Source of the DNA: Paraphysoderma sedebokerense
Taxonomy: Eukaryota; Blastocladiomycota; Physodermatomycetes; Physodermatales; Physodermataceae
DNA length: 51,432 bases
Direction: 5' to 3'
Assembly (NCBI GenBank): GCA_025602915.1
Contig: JAHLJZ010000127.1
Span: 1-51,432, forward strand
Shown: piece by piece, positions 34,612 to 46,657 of the stretch
Numbering within the stretch: position 1 is the stretch's first letter
Layout: each line of letters starts with the position of its first letter
The notes under the pieces: generated by a model
Seen by the model: the letters and a program-made list of their open reading frames with translations, nothing else
Databases searched by the model: none
What the model was told of the DNA's origin: nothing
Position numbers and translations under genes: made by a program

Positions 34612-36930
34612 TCAGGATTGGAAGACATCCTGGGCCAAATATAATACGTCTTCATCGGTTGCCTGTTTTGAGCTTTCATGCTCGCCTGACTTTGGTTGTT
34701 CCCCATTATTCCAGTTGACGTCTGCCGCATGAGAAGATAGGTTTAATGTATCGTATTTCTTGCCAAATTCATGGTGGGTTTCACTAGTTGGGGCCATGGC
34801 AGAACTCTGATCAGAAAGCACACCGCTATTGGGGCTTTCGTAGAAAGTGGGAGAAAGAGCAACTTGATGAGAAATGGAGGGAACAGATTGTTGATTTGGT
34901 GTAGCTGAAGGTGCGGATAGCACGTTAGATGGTGAAATGAATGGAGTTGAATCGTAGTAATGTGGATAGGGGCGGGAAGGTTGTTGCACAGAAGGTATCG
35001 GCTGATGAAGATCTGCGTTCTTCGACCGCAATGGACGATGTCCGCTTGGCTGCGATGTTTGGGGTAGATGATGAGGTTCAGTTCTACCGGGCAATACCTG
35101 CATCGATGTTACATTCACACTGGAAGAATTGATGGAATTCGCTTGTGACAAATATACATCCATTCTTGGGGTCATGCTACTAGCAGTATACGTCGACGCA
35201 GTGTCTACGGACACATCGTTTTGATGACCGTCGGTGCTCTTCCCTTTTCCAGCCGTCGCTTGCTGTCCGTTCGACCTTTCCGACAACTCTCTTTTTCTAA
35301 CGAAGAATGCTCCTATTACAATCAAAGACACCACGCCAATCACACTAGCCAATATGGCAACCAATTCACCTGCTTTCACAGCGCCGACTCTTGTATTAAC
35401 CCAACTTCCGGTAGCTTCCGGACATTTAGAAGCCGTGGCAAATTCCGGTCGGCTGCACGCAGACGGTAATGAGGGAACGCAAGAGTACGGATTGCCTTCC
35501 AACTTGCATTCGGAGAGAGGAAGTGAGGTGATTTCAGCCGGAAGGGCCGTAAATGAATTGGATCGGAGATCACTATTATCAATTAAAATAGGGAGATTGA
35601 AAAAAGATAAATAAATGAAACGTTTATGAAGATAGGTCTCATGGAAACTCAAAGTAATAGCCTACAGTTTTGTCAAGGATTTCAAATTCCCAATATTAGG
35701 AGGTATTGTTCCACTGAAAGAATTACTATCGAGGGCCCTAGAAAAAGGACAATGAAATCATATGCATTAATGTCGTATCAACAGGCAAATTCAACACGAA
35801 ATTAGGAGAATAGAATAACAGGGAAAAACTTACAATATTTTCAAACCAGACAACCCGTATATCTCTTCCGGAATTACCCCGGACATTTGATTGGCCCTCA
35901 AATACCTAAGTGGTTACGTCAACGGATATTGCCAGGCATTGGACTGAAAACTCATAAAATATTCAGTAACATAATTTTAGAACTCACAAAGTTTTTAATT
36001 CCTTCCAACCGCCAATTTCTGTCGGAACAGTTCCAGAGAGGGAATTATTAGCAAAATTAAATACTTGTAATGACGAGAGAGATCCAATTCCTGGTGGTAT
36101 TGTTCCTGATATGGAATTGACACCCATATAAAGCAACTGTAGGGAAGATAATGCTTGAAATGAGGGAGGAATTGTGCCGGAAATTAGATTTTTATCTAAG
36201 TAACTGTCGACAATTGAGTCGTGAGCGGCCGCTGAAATATCAAAGAAGCATCGTGAATTGATGACATACATAGCCGTTAATTGCTTCAATTGGCCAAGAG
36301 AATCAGGTATGGTCCCTGTAAGATTGTTTTCTCCAAATGCAAGATTTTTTAAATTCACGAGACGACCAAATTCAGGTGGAATTGTATTGGTCAAAAAATT
36401 TCGAAACATATTACTGTCATTAACGAAAGAATAAGCGACATGTTGAAAACAAACGGTATTGCAGGCAACAATTATATAATGAGTTGAAAAATTTGTAAAA
36501 CCGAAATTTCGACCAACAAGGGGCAAATAGGGTCGCATTGATAGCACGAAAGGAGATATCAAATAGTGTCAAGAAGGGCATGACGTCAGCCTAGCAAATA
36601 TTTTATACGAACGATGAAATTGCCAAAAGTAATAATGACAGCCGCGAATTCATCTCACTTAAATTACAAGTAAATCCAAGAAACTTACAGTTCAACTAGT
36701 CCTGTCAAAGTAGCTATTTCACTCGGAATAGTTCCCGACAGAGACGCATTTCCGACATAAAGTGAAATAACAGTTTCACGAGCACCGTCGCAAGAAATTC
36801 CTTGCCAGTTGCAGCAAGCGCCTTTAGTGAATCCACCTGGCGGGACGATATTAGTCCAGTCTTTCAGAGGGGCAGGAGGTTTGAGTTTATCATGAACAAG
36901 AGCGAGAACAGCACATTCCGCAGATGACAT
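34612..36930 (-). CDS. LRR single-pass membrane protein, copy 1
   Basis: Exons (- strand) 36930-36689, 36413-36270, 36203-35988, 35905-35834, 35737-35666 and 35572-34612 give 568 aa. The N-terminus ECAVLALVHDKL...W...CCNWQGISCD matches the plant-type LRR N-cap. About eight LRRs of the L-x-x-N-x-L/I-S/T-G-T-I-P-x-x-I/F class follow, then a cysteine cap (GNPYSCVPSLPSAC), one TM helix (about 317-340, VAILASVIGVVSLIVIGAFF) with an RKRE stop-transfer, and a 228-residue Ser/Gln/Pro-rich tail without a kinase or TIR domain. No cleavable signal peptide is visible at this ATG, which all three copies share, so the TM may serve as a signal anchor with the LRRs outside. Likely a surface recognition or adhesion protein. 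Exons 4 and 5 are exactly one LRR (72 nt). Confidence 0.88.
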
Positions 36931-36933
36931 TGT
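34876..36933. repeat. Identical core of the LRR tandem duplication, copy 1
   Basis: About 2,058 bp in which no difference from 38347-40404 was seen by eye, introns included, at a constant offset of 3,471 bp. The identity stops 3 bp above the start codon on one side and inside the tail-coding part of exon 6 on the other; outside it the copies differ at many sites. Confidence 0.85.
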
Positions 36934-38082
36934 ATGTGAAAGATGAAATGAGATGTGGACGATATAAAGAGGGCTCAGGGCTGACTAGATTCGAGAACTC
37001 GGACAGGGTCCTGAGGCCGGGGGAATGTATGCAGGACAAAAAATCGAAGGGTTTAGGTCTATTTATTTGGCCTAAAAAATTTGGTCTGAAAAGCCGCCAC
37101 ACCATTCAGACACAACAGGAGAATTTCTTGTTCCGCATAAGGTGAGACCTACATAGATGCATATGTCATAATTCCGTGTGTCTCTGCTCTTATTGCATTC
37201 TCCCTCCTCTATATGAATATCATTTCTCAAATTTCTCTTTGCACATATCAAGAACAGAAAGCATCATCATATCATCTTATAAAAAAAACGAACTTGAAAA
37301 AGCAACAGAAAACCAAAAGCCAGTAACTCTATTGTCCTGCAATCAGCCATCCAAGAGGCATGCCCAATAAGAGGTTGACGGAGGCACATGGGGAAATGAA
37401 AAACATTGTGACAAAATCAATATCAATGACAGTTCAGACAATCCCACTACCTCTCCTCACATATGGCTGTCCCTAGAATAGAAGCCACGAATCGAGAATA
37501 GAAACATCCACATAGTGCCAACATCGTCTCCGCGTTTTCAAAATCACAATAGGCGGGCTTACACGAAGCATGGTCACAGGCGAGGGATTGGAAAAAATTT
37601 GGCATTTTATTATTACTATAATCAGATTACTCTTTTACATGAGTGCAAAAGATTTATCATATCATTTCATTTTGTTTAAATTCCTTGATTATATTGATCT
37701 TAATTATCCCATTAAATTTCTCTGTGTGTCAATATTTTTGATTTGAATTAAGTTGTCGTGATCGAAGACTTGCATGACGCAAAGGTTGGGAACTTAATCT
37801 GATGTCAAATATAATTGGTCGTTGCGAAATCTCTCTGGCCATCATATGCGGGGAAGAATTCAAGAAGAAGATGAATTGTCTAATGAATTAATCTTTTGTA
37901 TGTGAATTAATATAACGCGAATTCAATTAGATATATTAATAAGAACCATAAAGGCCTAGTTTTAAGGTACAGTTGATTTCAGTTGATAACAGACTTCCGC
38001 CAGACAACACCAATTATAGAATAAATCAGATAGTATGAAAAGTAGCGTAAGGATGACATTTGCGAATATATAGCCTTCAGGA
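36931..38082. other. Intergenic spacer between LRR copies 1 and 2
   Basis: Contains promoter-side DNA of copy 1. Around 37270-37450 it resembles the promoter side of copy 2 (ctgcaatcagccatccaag, gttgacggaggcacatgg), with many substitutions and indels. From 37700 on it resembles 34262-34611. No gene is seen. Confidence 0.6.
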
Positions 38083-40401
38083 TTAGGAATGGATGACATC
38101 TTGGGCCAAATATAATACACCTTCATCTTCTGCCTGTTTTGAGCTTTCTTGCCCACCTGACTTTGGTTGTTCCCCATTATTCCAGTTGACGTCTGCTGCA
38201 TGAGAAGATAGGTATAATGTATCGTAATTCTTGCCAAATTCATGGTGGGTTTCACTAGTTGGGGTCATGGCAGAACTCTGATCAGAAAGCAGACCATTAT
38301 TTCGACTTTCAGGGAAGATAGGAGAAAGGTCAAGTTGATGAGCGAGGGAGGGAACAGATTGTTGATTTGGTGTAGCTGAAGGTGCGGATAGCACGTTAGA
38401 TGGTGAAATGAATGGAGTTGAATCGTAGTAATGTGGATAGGGGCGGGAAGGTTGTTGCACAGAAGGTATCGGCTGATGAAGATCTGCGTTCTTCGACCGC
38501 AATGGACGATGTCCGCTTGGCTGCGATGTTTGGGGTAGATGATGAGGTTCAGTTCTACCGGGCAATACCTGCATCGATGTTACATTCACACTGGAAGAAT
38601 TGATGGAATTCGCTTGTGACAAATATACATCCATTCTTGGGGTCATGCTACTAGCAGTATACGTCGACGCAGTGTCTACGGACACATCGTTTTGATGACC
38701 GTCGGTGCTCTTCCCTTTTCCAGCCGTCGCTTGCTGTCCGTTCGACCTTTCCGACAACTCTCTTTTTCTAACGAAGAATGCTCCTATTACAATCAAAGAC
38801 ACCACGCCAATCACACTAGCCAATATGGCAACCAATTCACCTGCTTTCACAGCGCCGACTCTTGTATTAACCCAACTTCCGGTAGCTTCCGGACATTTAG
38901 AAGCCGTGGCAAATTCCGGTCGGCTGCACGCAGACGGTAATGAGGGAACGCAAGAGTACGGATTGCCTTCCAACTTGCATTCGGAGAGAGGAAGTGAGGT
39001 GATTTCAGCCGGAAGGGCCGTAAATGAATTGGATCGGAGATCACTATTATCAATTAAAATAGGGAGATTGAAAAAAGATAAATAAATGAAACGTTTATGA
39101 AGATAGGTCTCATGGAAACTCAAAGTAATAGCCTACAGTTTTGTCAAGGATTTCAAATTCCCAATATTAGGAGGTATTGTTCCACTGAAAGAATTACTAT
39201 CGAGGGCCCTAGAAAAAGGACAATGAAATCATATGCATTAATGTCGTATCAACAGGCAAATTCAACACGAAATTAGGAGAATAGAATAACAGGGAAAAAC
39301 TTACAATATTTTCAAACCAGACAACCCGTATATCTCTTCCGGAATTACCCCGGACATTTGATTGGCCCTCAAATACCTAAGTGGTTACGTCAACGGATAT
39401 TGCCAGGCATTGGACTGAAAACTCATAAAATATTCAGTAACATAATTTTAGAACTCACAAAGTTTTTAATTCCTTCCAACCGCCAATTTCTGTCGGAACA
39501 GTTCCAGAGAGGGAATTATTAGCAAAATTAAATACTTGTAATGACGAGAGAGATCCAATTCCTGGTGGTATTGTTCCTGATATGGAATTGACACCCATAT
39601 AAAGCAACTGTAGGGAAGATAATGCTTGAAATGAGGGAGGAATTGTGCCGGAAATTAGATTTTTATCTAAGTAACTGTCGACAATTGAGTCGTGAGCGGC
39701 CGCTGAAATATCAAAGAAGCATCGTGAATTGATGACATACATAGCCGTTAATTGCTTCAATTGGCCAAGAGAATCAGGTATGGTCCCTGTAAGATTGTTT
39801 TCTCCAAATGCAAGATTTTTTAAATTCACGAGACGACCAAATTCAGGTGGAATTGTATTGGTCAAAAAATTTCGAAACATATTACTGTCATTAACGAAAG
39901 AATAAGCGACATGTTGAAAACAAACGGTATTGCAGGCAACAATTATATAATGAGTTGAAAAATTTGTAAAACCGAAATTTCGACCAACAAGGGGCAAATA
40001 GGGTCGCATTGATAGCACGAAAGGAGATATCAAATAGTGTCAAGAAGGGCATGACGTCAGCCTAGCAAATATTTTATACGAACGATGAAATTGCCAAAAG
40101 TAATAATGACAGCCGCGAATTCATCTCACTTAAATTACAAGTAAATCCAAGAAACTTACAGTTCAACTAGTCCTGTCAAAGTAGCTATTTCACTCGGAAT
40201 AGTTCCCGACAGAGACGCATTTCCGACATAAAGTGAAATAACAGTTTCACGAGCACCGTCGCAAGAAATTCCTTGCCAGTTGCAGCAAGCGCCTTTAGTG
40301 AATCCACCTGGCGGGACGATATTAGTCCAGTCTTTCAGAGGGGCAGGAGGTTTGAGTTTATCATGAACAAGAGCGAGAACAGCACATTCCGCAGATGACA
40401 T
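38083..40401 (-). CDS. LRR single-pass membrane protein, copy 2
   Basis: Exons (- strand) 40401-40160, 39884-39741, 39674-39459, 39376-39305, 39208-39137 and 39043-38083 give 568 aa. The ectodomain, cysteine cap, TM helix and first half of the tail look identical to copy 1. The last roughly 85 residues differ (for example LDLSPIFPESRNNG against VALSPTFYESPNSG, and end VIHS against VFQS). An in-frame ATG 135 nt upstream (40536) would add 45 residues, but copies 1 and 3 do not support it, so the MSSAEC start is used. A difference limited to the cytosolic tail could change partners while keeping the recognised ligand (inference). Confidence 0.88.
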
Positions 40402-40404
40402 TGT
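38347..40404. repeat. Identical core of the LRR tandem duplication, copy 2
   Basis: Partner of 34876-36933, direct orientation, offset 3,471 bp, no differences seen by eye. Confidence 0.85.
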
Positions 40405-41304
40405 GTGTGGAAGATGTAATGAGCTGTGGGCGATATAAAAAGGGCTGACTGGACAGGGTTCCGAGGGCAGGTGAATGTATGCAGAACAAAAATCGATGGA
40501 CTTGTGTCTAGAGAAGCCGCCACACCATTCAGACACAACAGAAAAATTTATAGCTCAGCGCAGGGCGAAGACCTATTTAGATGAATTTGTCATGATTTCG
40601 AGTGTCTTCGCTATAATTCCCTGTTCCCTCCTCTATATCCATATCACTTCTCGCTTGCTCTTCGCACATATCGAGAACACTCAAGCATCACCATATCAAC
40701 GGACAAAAAAAAAACAACTGAAAAAAGCAGCAAAAAACCGAATACAGTAACCCTGATTGTCCTGCAATCAGCCATCCAAGGACGCATGCCAGCGCATGCC
40801 CAATAAAGGTTGACGGAGGCACATGGTAAATTGAAAACGATTGTGACAAAATCAATATTTATGACAGTAAAGACAATCCGCGGACAACCCCTTGCATATG
40901 GCGGTCCCTGGAATAGTAGCCACGAAACTGCGAAGAATCGAGAATAGAAACATCCGCTGTTCGCATATTGCCAACACCCTTTCCCCTTTTTTCAACATCA
41001 CAATAGGCGCGCTTCGCCCGTGCGTTTCCACGACTCATTATTTAGGGGGAGAGGGGTCGGAAAAAAATTTGTTATTTCATAATTCCTATAACCAAATTAT
41101 TCTTACACGAGTGCAAAAGATTTATCATAATTTTTCGAAGAACTAGTCATTATTATCAATGGTTTCACTTAAATTATATTCTACAGTCGCTACTCTCATC
41201 TGATAAGTTGACAACAATAGGGCGGAAATGCCTCTTGATAGTCAAAAAAAATGTTATCTAAATAGTCAAAAGATATTATATTCTACGACATTGTAGTAAT
41301 CGAT
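40402..41304. other. Intergenic spacer between LRR copies 2 and 3
   Basis: Promoter side of copy 2; 40690-40840 aligns roughly with 37270-37450. No gene is seen. Confidence 0.55.
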
Positions 41305-43663
41305 CTACTGAGATAAATATAACACATTTTCACTCTTTGGTTCGTGATAACCTTCCTGCATTTGAAGCTTCGGCTGCTCAATTTGACTTATGAGACCATC
41401 ATTGTTACTCTGAGAAGACAAGCGTAACGTTTCGTATCTATTATTAACACTGGGTTGGGTTGCGGTGTGCATTGGAATTGCATTTGAACTCACAGGCACA
41501 CTGTAAACAGGCTGATGTTGCCGCTGTGATTGCGAAGCGTACATGGAAACATACGGATTTGCGTCCTGCTGATTTTGGGGTACTGTAGGAGAAGGACTCG
41601 ATGATACCGGCGGTAAAAGTGGAGAAGGGAATGAATTCGAATGATGTAGATGATGATGAGAATGAACATGAGGGAAAGTTTGAGGATGAGGCTGCGCATT
41701 CAGTGCCGGCGAGCAAGAATATGAGCTCCCCTGGAGTAACATCTGTTGCCCAGTCCGGACAGGCAACATTGCCATGGACGGAGCCATCGAGCCAGAGGAT
41801 GGTAAAACATTAAACGATTGAGGTGAAGAAGCAATTGCACTACCTCCAATTTGAGTGCTATCACTGCCCACGGATAGCGAGCTGCTATTTTCTTTCCCAT
41901 CTTTCCCAAATCCCACCGTGGAGTGTTCTCGCTCCAATCGTTTCAATTGCTTTCGTCTCCTAACGCAAAACACACCTACTACAATCAAAACAACGACTCC
42001 AATTACGCTGGCCAAGATAGCAATCAACTCTTCCGATTTCACAGCACCACTTCCCCCACCGCCTTCACTCTCATCGGTTGCGTTGGGACATTTGGACGCT
42101 GTAGCTAGCGTCGGTCGGTCACATACAGCTGGTAATGATGGAAGGCACGAGTAAGGATTCTCTTCTATTTTGCAATCAGAAAGTGGAAGAGATGTAATTG
42201 CGGGGGAGATAGAAGTAAAGGAGTTGGCACGAAGGTCACTGTTTCGGTTTAATTTTAGTCAACGTGGGGCCACATACAAGATATGTATGCACGATTACGA
42301 AATAATTAATATGAATAGATGGAGTTAGCCGATTATAATATTACATGAGATATTCGGATTAAGTATGGCCAGTTACTTACATTTTGGTTAAAGATTTAAG
42401 GTTCTTTATTTTGGCAGGTATAGTGCCACTCAGTGAATTTGTGTCGAGAGCTCTAAACAAAAGTTAAAAATCAGTATGAATATGAGATATACTTGGAAGT
42501 CAAGGCAGTATATCCTTACAATACTTTCAAATCGACTAAGTCGTATAGTTCGAGAGGAAGTTGACCGGACAGTTGATTACTCCACATAAATCTGAATGAA
42601 TCAATAGGCATTCGATATCAGAATATCGCAATTAAGATAAATAACTTGAAACTATTATTCTAAAGCTAAATCAGAAGGAGAAGCTTTTGAATACTCACGC
42701 AGTCTGCAGCGCCTTGCAACCTCCGATTTCTTTCGGTATTGAACCGGACAAGGAGTTTACTCCTAAATTCAGCAATTGCAATGAAGTCAGAGACTGGATG
42801 GCAGGTGGAATGGTGCCGGATACTTGGTTCTTGTCTATAATGCTATTCAAGGATGATGGTTAATAATGTATCGCTTGATATTGTGAAATTTGAAAAGCCA
42901 TCGAGCAACAAAACGTACAAAGCGGTTAGCTGTTTCATTCGACCGATTGCCTCAGGAATCGTCCCTGATAGACTGTTAATTCCGAATGCAATGTTTTTGA
43001 GGTTGGTGAGACTAGTGATATCAGACGGGATTGTACCAGTCAAAGAATTTTGAAACATATTTCTACGGACAAAGAATTGAAGACAGGAGAAGGCATAGCA
43101 GTACCGATATATGAGAAGAGCAATGAGGAAACAGGAACCAGCAAAAAAAAAATGTGACATCGACATCATATATCAGTGATTTGTGGTAAAAAGAAGGGTA
43201 TGTTAGCACAGGTAAAGTACGAAGATCAGTAATGATTCTACGCTGAGTTTGAATTGATAAGATCCGAGTTTTCAAATTCGTGATTGATGAGATATTTGTA
43301 GCAATACTCATCATCTCTGCAGTTAGACAACTGCAAGAGAGATGTCCGGCAGAATGAAGCTTGATCTAGCAGCACTAACGGCGCAGTTTAACCCCAGGAT
43401 GAAGACCTTTGATGTACTTACAACTCAACCAATCCTGTCAAGCTTGCAATTTCGTTAGGAATGCTACCAATGAGTCCAGCCTTCCCAATATACAACGAAG
43501 TAACAGTCCCTCCTGAAAGATCGCACCCAACACCTTGCCATGCACAGCAAGCGCCCTTGGGGAATCCGGCGGGAGGGGCAATGTTTGTCCAGTTTTGGAG
43601 TGGAGCAGCCGGTCTGACTTTATCGTGGATGAGGGCGAGGACAGCACATTCGGACGATGACAT
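41305..43663 (-). CDS. LRR single-pass membrane protein, copy 3 (diverged)
   Basis: Exons (- strand) 43663-43422, 43062-42919, 42842-42699, 42591-42520, 42452-42381 and 42238-41305 give 535 aa. Same plan as copies 1 and 2: N-cap ECAVLALIHDKV...CCAWQGVGCD, LRRs such as LTGTIPSDITSLTNLKN and VSGTIPPAIQSLTS, cysteine cap NPYSCLPSLPAVC, a Gly-rich stalk, a TM helix (about 293-316) followed by RRRKQLKR, and a His/Pro/Gln/Ser-rich tail. Exons 1, 2, 4 and 5 have the same lengths as in copies 1 and 2 (242, 144, 72, 72). Exon 3 is 144 nt instead of 216 nt, so one LRR is missing or was gained in the others. The conserved ending ENVLYLSQ against DVLYLAQD suggests a functional C-terminal motif in the tail. 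Confidence 0.87.
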
Positions 43664-44366
43664 TGAGGGTAATTGGTGCGCAGTAATACAGCAATGCAAT
43701 ACTTATATTTGTCTATCGTGGATGGTAAATGATTTTCTAAAGTCGAAAAAGAAGCTCTGCTGTATGCTGCCTCAGTCGTTCAGTTTGCCTGGTGCACGCA
43801 TTAGCGGCTGAGATACCGACTTGCTTGTATCATTTAAAAAATAAACTCACAATACCAAATTATTTGTAATACGATAGCCAGTAAATGAATTAAAATAATT
43901 TGATTATGAATAATAATTCATAAATTATTTTCATTTACGCCCCTGCCCATCATCTTGTGGACTGCCCAACAAGAAACAAGACATCCAAAAAAAGAAAAAA
44001 AATTGCATACCGCTGCCGCAACTTTCTCCAATCAAAGTCCACAAGTCCGATTGACATTGTTTTTCACCCGCGCGATGGCGGAAACTCATACAATGACACA
44101 ACTAGCGATCCCATCCAAAACCGTCTAAAAAAGCATCATGAATTGTTCCCATTATCATCATCCAGATTTGACAGATGACATAAATTCTAAGGGTCAACCA
44201 TGAAGTGTGAACTCCTGATTCTTCTCCACGTTCGAATCCATATGAATCTCATCAACCATCTTGTCTGTAAGGAGAGATACATCGGAAGAACTTCTCTGTT
44301 GTATCGTATATACATTGCTATACTACTAGCGATACATGGCGCAAACTCATCTTTCAATTTATCAAG
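43664..44366. other. Intergenic spacer
   Basis: Promoter side of LRR copy 3 and 3' flank of the reductase gene. It includes an AT-rich dyad near 43890-43930 (attatgaataataattcataaattattt). No gene is seen. Confidence 0.5.
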
Positions 44367-46214
44367 TTATACAACCCTCGTCTGTACTTGTCCACATTCT
44401 ACATACTTTAAAATATTGGATATCGCAAGATTCGCCATGGCGTGTCGAGTCTACATGAAACAGAACCCGTGCGGTCCGCATGTTAGCATATTTTATCAGA
44501 TTACAGCAACACATAGAGAATAGGCTAACCTCAATCGTCGAAGATCCGATGTGCGGTAAAATTACTACATTAGGGAACGAATACAATTTATGAGTCGGAG
44601 GTAAAGGTTCCTACCAAAACAAATTCAGTCAAGTCACATTTGCTGCTACATTTATCCAAGTCGATCTCCATGCCATTCAAATATTATACGTACCGGATCA
44701 ACTACATCTAATCCGATGCCCCATATTCGTTTTTCCTCCACTATCCTCACCAAGTCATCTGTAACAGCGACACCCCCTCTTGCTGTATTAACTAAAACAG
44801 CGGAGTCCTTCATGAGCTTCAATTTCGAATAATTCAATAGACCGTGAGTGGAATTGTTCAATGAACAGGTCGCAATAGCTACATCAGACAGTTTCAATAG
44901 ATTTTCTAACGAAACCCTTTCAAATGGAACGACAGAACCCGACGGAGAATAAAGCGGCGGATGCGGACGAGATTGCGACGAAGAGGAAGAGTATATGAAT
45001 TTCGAAACTCCAAATCCAATCAACCGCTTAGCGACAGCGTATCCGATGTTTCCGAATCCAATGATTCCGACCGTTTTGTCCACCAAAGATTGGCCGCACA
45101 GGGGGTCGATAAGAGACCATTGTTTCCACTTCATACCATTGAGCAAGGGCACGGCAAGATAGAAGGCAAATAAAACATTGGTCGTTAGTTGTTGAGAGCT
45201 AACATTGATCGCACAAACCGAATCCCCGCCTTGTCGAGAAAGACCAAGAACACGTTTGCACATACCTCTCCCCGCATAGCGACATCTTTCGCAATACCCA
45301 GCTTCCTCATTACCATAAGTGTTAACCCAACTGTCAATTCTGCTGTAGCATCAGTCAGAACATCAGGAGTATTGGTTACTAGTACTCCACGCTTCTGACA
45401 TTCTTCAGTATCGATGTGATCGTACCCAACTGACACTGTGGATACGATTTTGAGGTTGGGTCCTACGTGTACGATCAGTGGCATGAGTGGGTGAATGATT
45501 GGTGTTTGAAAAAGGAGAAAAAAACTCATCAGCATATGTTGTGTTGCAAAGAAACAAAGACGGACGAAAGCGGAGTGATACCTGCACAATCCAAGAGCGA
45601 GCTGTCAATCTTTTCCGTCAATAAACAGATCACGCCATTCTTATTCTTGATTTTCTCGAGTAATATTTTGCGAGGGATGGGCATTGAGGACGAATCTTGC
45701 GTTTCTAGATCTATGCTATTCGGCGAATCAAATCATTGAGATTAGTAGAGGTGCTGTACGGAGCAACAACGCATCAAGAATACACAAAGAGAGAACTTGA
45801 CATGCTGCCGGCTTTAGGTGATAAAATACCATTCGGAACTCACTTTTTACAACGTTTTAACCGTTCCATACAACTCTCCGGTAGCTCTCTAGTCACCAAT
45901 AACTTGAACCTGCCGTTTTCTTTCCACCTAAGTTGTTTCTGTGTCCCTTCAATTACGTTCTCAGAGCTACTCACCAGTGAATTCATATTATTACTCGATT
46001 GTGTTCCGAAAAACCTTGCTTGCACTGTTACTGCTTTAATTGTACCGTAGCGAAGTTTCAATGGCGCTGGACGGAAGCTGAATGTAGTGTGCGCCGACTT
46101 AAAATGGCCAAAGTAATCGAAACACTTTGGAATGGCGGGTCTCAGTATAGAAACGTCGGCAAAAGTGGATGTTGCTATTTTGAATGAATACAGCGAAGAA
46201 GATGATTGAACCAT
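44367..46214 (-). CDS. Glyoxylate/hydroxypyruvate reductase (D-2-hydroxyacid dehydrogenase), GRHPR type
   Basis: Exons (- strand) 46214-45844, 45715-45582, 45462-45266, 45128-44694, 44610-44530 and 44450-44367 give 433 aa. Motifs in order: KLLVTRELPE, GVICLLTEKID, VSTVSVGYDHID, TPDVLTDATAELTVGL, the Rossmann loop GFGNIGYAVAKRL, VNTARGG (substrate-binding Arg), GIGLDVVDP-EPLP (catalytic Glu, rebuilt across a splice) and VVILPHIGSSTIE-TRHAM (catalytic His). This is the GRHPR pattern, not plain lactate or phosphoglycerate dehydrogenase. Reaction: glyoxylate or hydroxypyruvate + NAD(P)H to glycolate or D-glycerate. The first roughly 100 residues are Ser/Phe/Arg-rich with few acidic residues early (MVQSSSSLYSFKIATSTF...), consistent with mitochondrial import. 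The junction 45843/45715 is supported by phase but by only weak similarity. Confidence 0.88.
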
Positions 46215-46576
46215 TGAGGGTTGCCCTTAGGCGGAGGTCTGATGGAACTCTATTCACCTTCACTGCCAACACCATAATGTGCAACACTTGGCGCCGCCTC
46301 AACAATCACTTCAAACCTTACTTCAAATTTTGATTACTCGCAATATAGGAGATGGAGATTTCTGTATGCATCAAACTCATTGAGGATGAAGTATGTCTGT
46401 ACCGCCAATGAATAATAAGCCCCTCTTAAGCCTTGAATTTTCTGAGAAAATACATCATTGAAGTAGACCAATCCCTACTTCAATCGGACACAATCTATAT
46501 TCACGATGAATAAAAAAGCCAAAAGTATGAATATTGTATTTAAATAAATTGGCAAAATACAAAACCTGTAGTGCGG
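46215..46576. other. Intergenic spacer
   Basis: 5' flank of the reductase gene and 3' flank of the tRNA gene. Nothing further is recognised. Confidence 0.45.
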
Positions 46577-46584
46577 AAAAAAAA
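46577..46584 (-). terminator. Pol III oligo(T) terminator of tRNA-Thr
   Basis: Eight T residues on the - strand, starting two bases after the last base of the tRNA-Thr gene. Confidence 0.85.
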
Positions 46585-46585
46585 T

Positions 46586-46657
46586 GCTTTCTGTGAGAAT
46601 CGAACTCACGACCTTCCGCTTACTAGGCGGATGCTCTGCCAACTGAGCCAAGAAAGC
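46586..46657 (-). tRNA. tRNA-Thr (anticodon AGT)
   Basis: The - strand folds as a 72-nt cloverleaf: acceptor GCTTTCT/AGAAAGC, D arm GCTC-AGTTGGCA-GAGC, anticodon arm TCCGC-CTAGTAA-GCGGA with anticodon AGT, variable AGGTC, T arm GTGAG-TTCGATT-CTCAC. All stems pair. There is no intron, and CCA is not encoded. It decodes ACU and, after A-to-I editing, ACC/ACA. Confidence 0.95.

Noticed and set aside
34941-35614. + strand open frames opposite the LRR exon 6 (also at 38412-39085 and 41855-42154)
   Set aside because: Shadows of the real - strand exon, duplicated together with it.
40402-40536. Upstream in-frame ATG for LRR copy 2
   Set aside because: Copies 1 and 3 share the internal MSS start, and the extension is not conserved in copy 1 flanking DNA.
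44200-44523. + strand 107-codon frame
   Set aside because: Overlaps antisense the last exons of the reductase gene and shows no motif.
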